Assembly (NCBI RefSeq): GCF_017165765.1
Contig: NZ_JAFGZD010000001.1
Span: 124,001-188,000, forward strand
From: Pseudomonas capsici
GTDB taxonomy: Bacteria > Pseudomonadota > Gammaproteobacteria > Pseudomonadales > Pseudomonadaceae
Length of the DNA: 64,000 nucleotides
Direction: 5' to 3'
Position 1 is the stretch's first letter, and each line of letters opens with the position of its first letter. This document shows, piece after piece, positions 61,660 to 64,000 of this stretch. The notes under the pieces were generated by a model. It made no database searches. It was not told where the DNA came from and saw only the letters and a list, made by a program, of their open reading frames with translations. The position numbers were made by a program, and so were the translations under genes.

Positions 61660-62496
61660 TTACCCCGCCTGACATTCCTGCCAGATCTCACTCATCAACT
61701 GCTTGAGCCGCAGCGCCTCGCCCCAGCGATCGGTGATATCCCGTCCATCCGCGCCGGTGATGGCGTAGGGCGGCGGCCCCAGTTCACAAGTGAAGGACAG
61801 ACTGCCGGTCTCGTTGACCGGGCGGCTCAGCCAGTCCTCGATGCCGTAGCGCCAGAGCTTGAGGAAGTAGTCCAGCCAGGGCTGATGCTGGGCGAAGGTG
61901 ATGGGAATCTGCACCTGCTCGCTGCTGGCGACCCGGCCATGAAAACCCCAGCTGTGACGCAGGATGGTCTGCAAGTATTCTTCGTCTTGCGAGATCGCAG
62001 GCACGGGCAGTTCCCGGCCCACGACGTAATGGGACAGGTCGGCCAGAAGTTTGAGATCCGGCATCTCGGCGAGGATATCCAGCGTGAACAGCAGATCGCT
62101 GGTGATGCGATAGCGATGGGTTTCCACCAGGATCGGGAAGTCTGCCTGCTCCGCCAGCCGCTGCCAGCCTTCGAGCAGGTCGATGGCCTGGCGCAATGTG
62201 CGTGGCTGCACATCCGCTTGCAAGGTGAGGTGGTGGCAACCATGGGGTGAAATCACATCGATTGCCCTGGCCAGATCGTCCACGCTTCGGGGGAACAGTT
62301 GGCCTTCGATCTGCAGGCCATTAGCCCTGGCTGTCGAGGACAGGCGCTGGACATGATCGTTTACCCAGAAGTGATCGGTAATGCCGTCGAATCCTGCTGC
62401 CGCTATTTTCTCCAGCTGCGCCTCAAGAGAGAGCTCGCACCGGCCTCGGTGATCGAGCATGGCCCAGAGTGACTGAAAGATCAGGAATTCAGGCAT
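61660..62496 (-). CDS. sugar phosphate isomerase/epimerase-like (TIM barrel)
   Basis: A 278-residue protein of the xylose-isomerase-like AP-endonuclease-2 fold. The barrel strands DGITDHFWVNDH, PILVETHRYRITSDLL and LKLLADLSHYVVG supply candidate metal ligands Glu, His and Asp. Substrate is not known. It starts one base after the stop of the flavoprotein reductase, so the two are in one operon with a Rieske protein upstream. Confidence 0.85.
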   Translation of the reverse strand: MPEFLIFQSLWAMLDHRGRCELSLEAQLEKIAAAGFDGITDHFWVNDHVQRLSSTARANGLQIEGQLFPRSVDDLARAIDVISPHGCHHLTLQADVQPRTLRQAIDLLEGWQRLAEQADFPILVETHRYRITSDLLFTLDILAEMPDLKLLADLSHYVVGRELPVPAISQDEEYLQTILRHSWGFHGRVASSEQVQIPITFAQHQPWLDYFLKLWRYGIEDWLSRPVNETGSLSFTCELGPPPYAITGADGRDITDRWGEALRLKQLMSEIWQECQAG

Positions 62497-62497
62497 G

Positions 62498-63730
62498 TCA
62501 GTTCCTCAGCAGTTGCTTGAGCGGGGTTTCGGGATTGGCCAGTTGTCCGGCATCCAGACGAATCCGGCTGCCGATCAGTCGCTCGCAGAGCTTGATGTCC
62601 TTGGCCACGCTATTGCCCGGTCCCCAGCCGCAGGCTCCTGTCAGGCATTGCTGTTGATCGAGATAGAACAGCACGAAGCCACCTGTCGAAATCAGGCGCG
62701 TGGCATCGGGGCGGGCATTTGAAACCTGGCCGATGGTCTGCAGCCCCCAGTCGTACTGATCGGACCAGAAGGCGGGAGTGTCCTTGAATGGCAATTCGCG
62801 GCCCAGCAGATTCAAGGCCGCATTCCGCCCCTGGGCTTCGGCATTGCGCCAGGTTTCCTGACGCTGGAAGTCGCCATCGGGCTGTAACCGGAACTCGCAG
62901 ACATCCCCGGCGGCATAGATATCCGGGGCGCTGGTGCGCAGCCTGTCATCGACACGAATTCCCTGGCCGACTTCAAGACCGGCAGATCTGGCCAGCTCGA
63001 TATTGGGTTGCATGCCGATGCCGACAACCAGCAGATCGCAGGCAAGCTGTTCGCCGCTGACCAATTGCACGGCTTCGACAAGGGGCTCGCCTTGCAGGGC
63101 TTCAATGCTGACGTTCAGCCGTACGTCTACGCCGTTGCGCATATGCAGTTCCAGCAGAGCAGCGGACAGGCGTTCCGGCAGTACACGACCCGCCAGACGC
63201 GGGCCGGCTTCCAGCAAGGTCACTTGGCAGCCCAGTGCGCGTGCAGTGGCCGCGACCTCCAGCCCAATGAATCCGCCGCCGATGATGACCAGACGAGTTC
63301 CGGGTTTGAGCGCTGCACGCAAGGCAATGGCTTCGTCATGGGTGCGAAGGTAAAGCACATTGGCCAGCCGGGCCGGCACGTTGGGCAGCAGCCGCGCCCG
63401 GCCACCGGTGGCGATCAGCAAGCGGGCATACTCCAGCCATTGTCCGTCGGCCAGTTGCAGACGGTGCCGGGTCGGGTCCAGTGCCGTTACCGGATTGCCC
63501 GCCAGATGCTCGATATCCAGCTCGGCCAGCCGGAGCGGATCACAGAGGCTGCAAGCCGCAAGATCCATACTGCCCTTGAGCAATTCCTTGGACAGCGGCG
63601 GGCGTTCGTAAGGCAGGTGGCGCTCATCGCCGATCAGCACCAGCCGCCCGTTGTATCCCTCGTCCCGCAGGGTAAGGGCCGCACGGCCACCGGCATGACC
63701 GGCACCTATTATCACCAGTGGAGCAGGCAT
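62498..63730 (-). CDS. FAD-dependent ferredoxin reductase
   Basis: A 410-residue flavoprotein with FAD motif LVIIGAGHAGGRAALTLRDE, NAD motif LVIIGGGFIGLEVAATARA and the FAD-aspartate block DIYAAGDVCEFR. It passes electrons from NADH to a [2Fe-2S] protein in oxygenase systems. ATG 63730 is chosen because AAGGAG precedes it. The Rieske gene at 63744 lies just upstream. Confidence 0.93.
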   Translation of the reverse strand: MPAPLVIIGAGHAGGRAALTLRDEGYNGRLVLIGDERHLPYERPPLSKELLKGSMDLAACSLCDPLRLAELDIEHLAGNPVTALDPTRHRLQLADGQWLEYARLLIATGGRARLLPNVPARLANVLYLRTHDEAIALRAALKPGTRLVIIGGGFIGLEVAATARALGCQVTLLEAGPRLAGRVLPERLSAALLELHMRNGVDVRLNVSIEALQGEPLVEAVQLVSGEQLACDLLVVGIGMQPNIELARSAGLEVGQGIRVDDRLRTSAPDIYAAGDVCEFRLQPDGDFQRQETWRNAEAQGRNAALNLLGRELPFKDTPAFWSDQYDWGLQTIGQVSNARPDATRLISTGGFVLFYLDQQQCLTGACGWGPGNSVAKDIKLCERLIGSRIRLDAGQLANPETPLKQLLRN

Positions 63731-63743
63731 GACGGGCGCTCCT

Positions 63744-64000
63744 TCACTGGCCGAGGCCGAGCAGGACACGTCCCGCCTCGACCCTGACCCGATAGGTCTT
63801 GAGGTTGATGCAGACCGGAGCCCCGAGTGCCTTGCCGGAGCGGTAGTCGAAGCGTCCGTTGTGTTTGGGGCATTCGATCACATGATCCATCACCAGCCCG
63901 TCGGCCAGATGAATGGCTTCATGGGAACACAGCCCGTCGGTGGCAAAGAACTCACTGTCGGCAGAGCGGTAAACGGCATAGGTGTGCTGGGCATGGTCGA
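63744..64000 (-). CDS. Rieske [2Fe-2S] ferredoxin, 5' end outside window
   Basis: The last 85 residues of a Rieske protein. The cluster motifs CSHEAIHLADG and CPKHNGRFDY provide Cys-X-His and Cys-X2-His. The end RVRVEAGRVLLGLGQ is typical of small oxygenase ferredoxins. The start lies beyond base 64000. It is upstream of the ferredoxin reductase on the same strand, with 13 bases between stop and start, so the pair forms an electron-transfer chain; the terminal oxygenase is expected further right. Confidence 0.93.
   Translation of the reverse strand, partial: DHAQHTYAVYRSADSEFFATDGLCSHEAIHLADGLVMDHVIECPKHNGRFDYRSGKALGAPVCINLKTYRVRVEAGRVLLGLGQ

Overview
The window is a chromosomal segment of a Pseudomonas, most likely of the P. 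syringae complex. This is inferred from gene content (two large chemoreceptors, exported malate:quinone oxidoreductase, many LysR regulators, a complete type VI secretion system), from REP-like motifs of the TGTAGGAGC / TGTGGGAG type, and from about 58-62% GC in the core genes. No rRNA or tRNA gene was seen.

Layout. (1) 228-1868 is a chemoreceptor. (2) 1869-11406 is a decayed accessory island. It holds remnants of the alpha-2-macroglobulin (mag/yfa) operon and of a saccharopine-dehydrogenase/DUF2269 pair, one intact and one broken DUF4189 gene, several small exported or lipoprotein genes, an imm11-type immunity gene broken at a run of ten G, and unrecognised ORFs. An 18-bp palindrome recurs four times here and was not noticed elsewhere. 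(3) 11546-22911 carries ordinary genes: an unusual Nramp transporter, a second chemoreceptor with an apparent ATA start, a LysR/VOC pair, mqo, Lrp/EamA, an exported cupin and a MobA-like nucleotidyltransferase. (4) 23079-29379 is a TetR-controlled RND efflux operon, with a matching operator before each transcription unit, followed by a FabF-type synthase. (5) 29469-33710 holds a flavin reductase, an aldehyde dehydrogenase with divergent LysR, an alpha/beta hydrolase and a VOC protein.

(6) 33772-55764 is a T6SS locus in two divergent arms that meet at 47475-47666. The left arm reads tssB-tssC-hcp-tssE-tssF-tssG-tssH(clpV), then an AT-rich cargo gene, vgrG, a MORN-repeat protein and a 226-aa unknown. 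The right arm reads tssJ-tssK-tssL-tssM-tssA, followed by a convergent HNH protein. A PAAR-like gene and a small membrane protein lie at the far left. TssB/C form the sheath, Hcp the tube, VgrG/PAAR the tip, TssJ/L/M the membrane complex and TssE/F/G/K the baseplate. TssA assists assembly and ClpV recycles the sheath. The cargo genes beside vgrG, one with a caspase-like His/Cys layout and one with a possible ADP-ribosyltransferase layout, together with the HNH protein, are the best candidates for undescribed effectors.

(7) 55890-64000 appears to be a catabolic region: LysR, SDR, MFS transporter and a split transketolase on one side; a sugar-phosphate-isomerase-like protein, a flavoprotein reductase and a Rieske ferredoxin (cut by the window edge) on the other.
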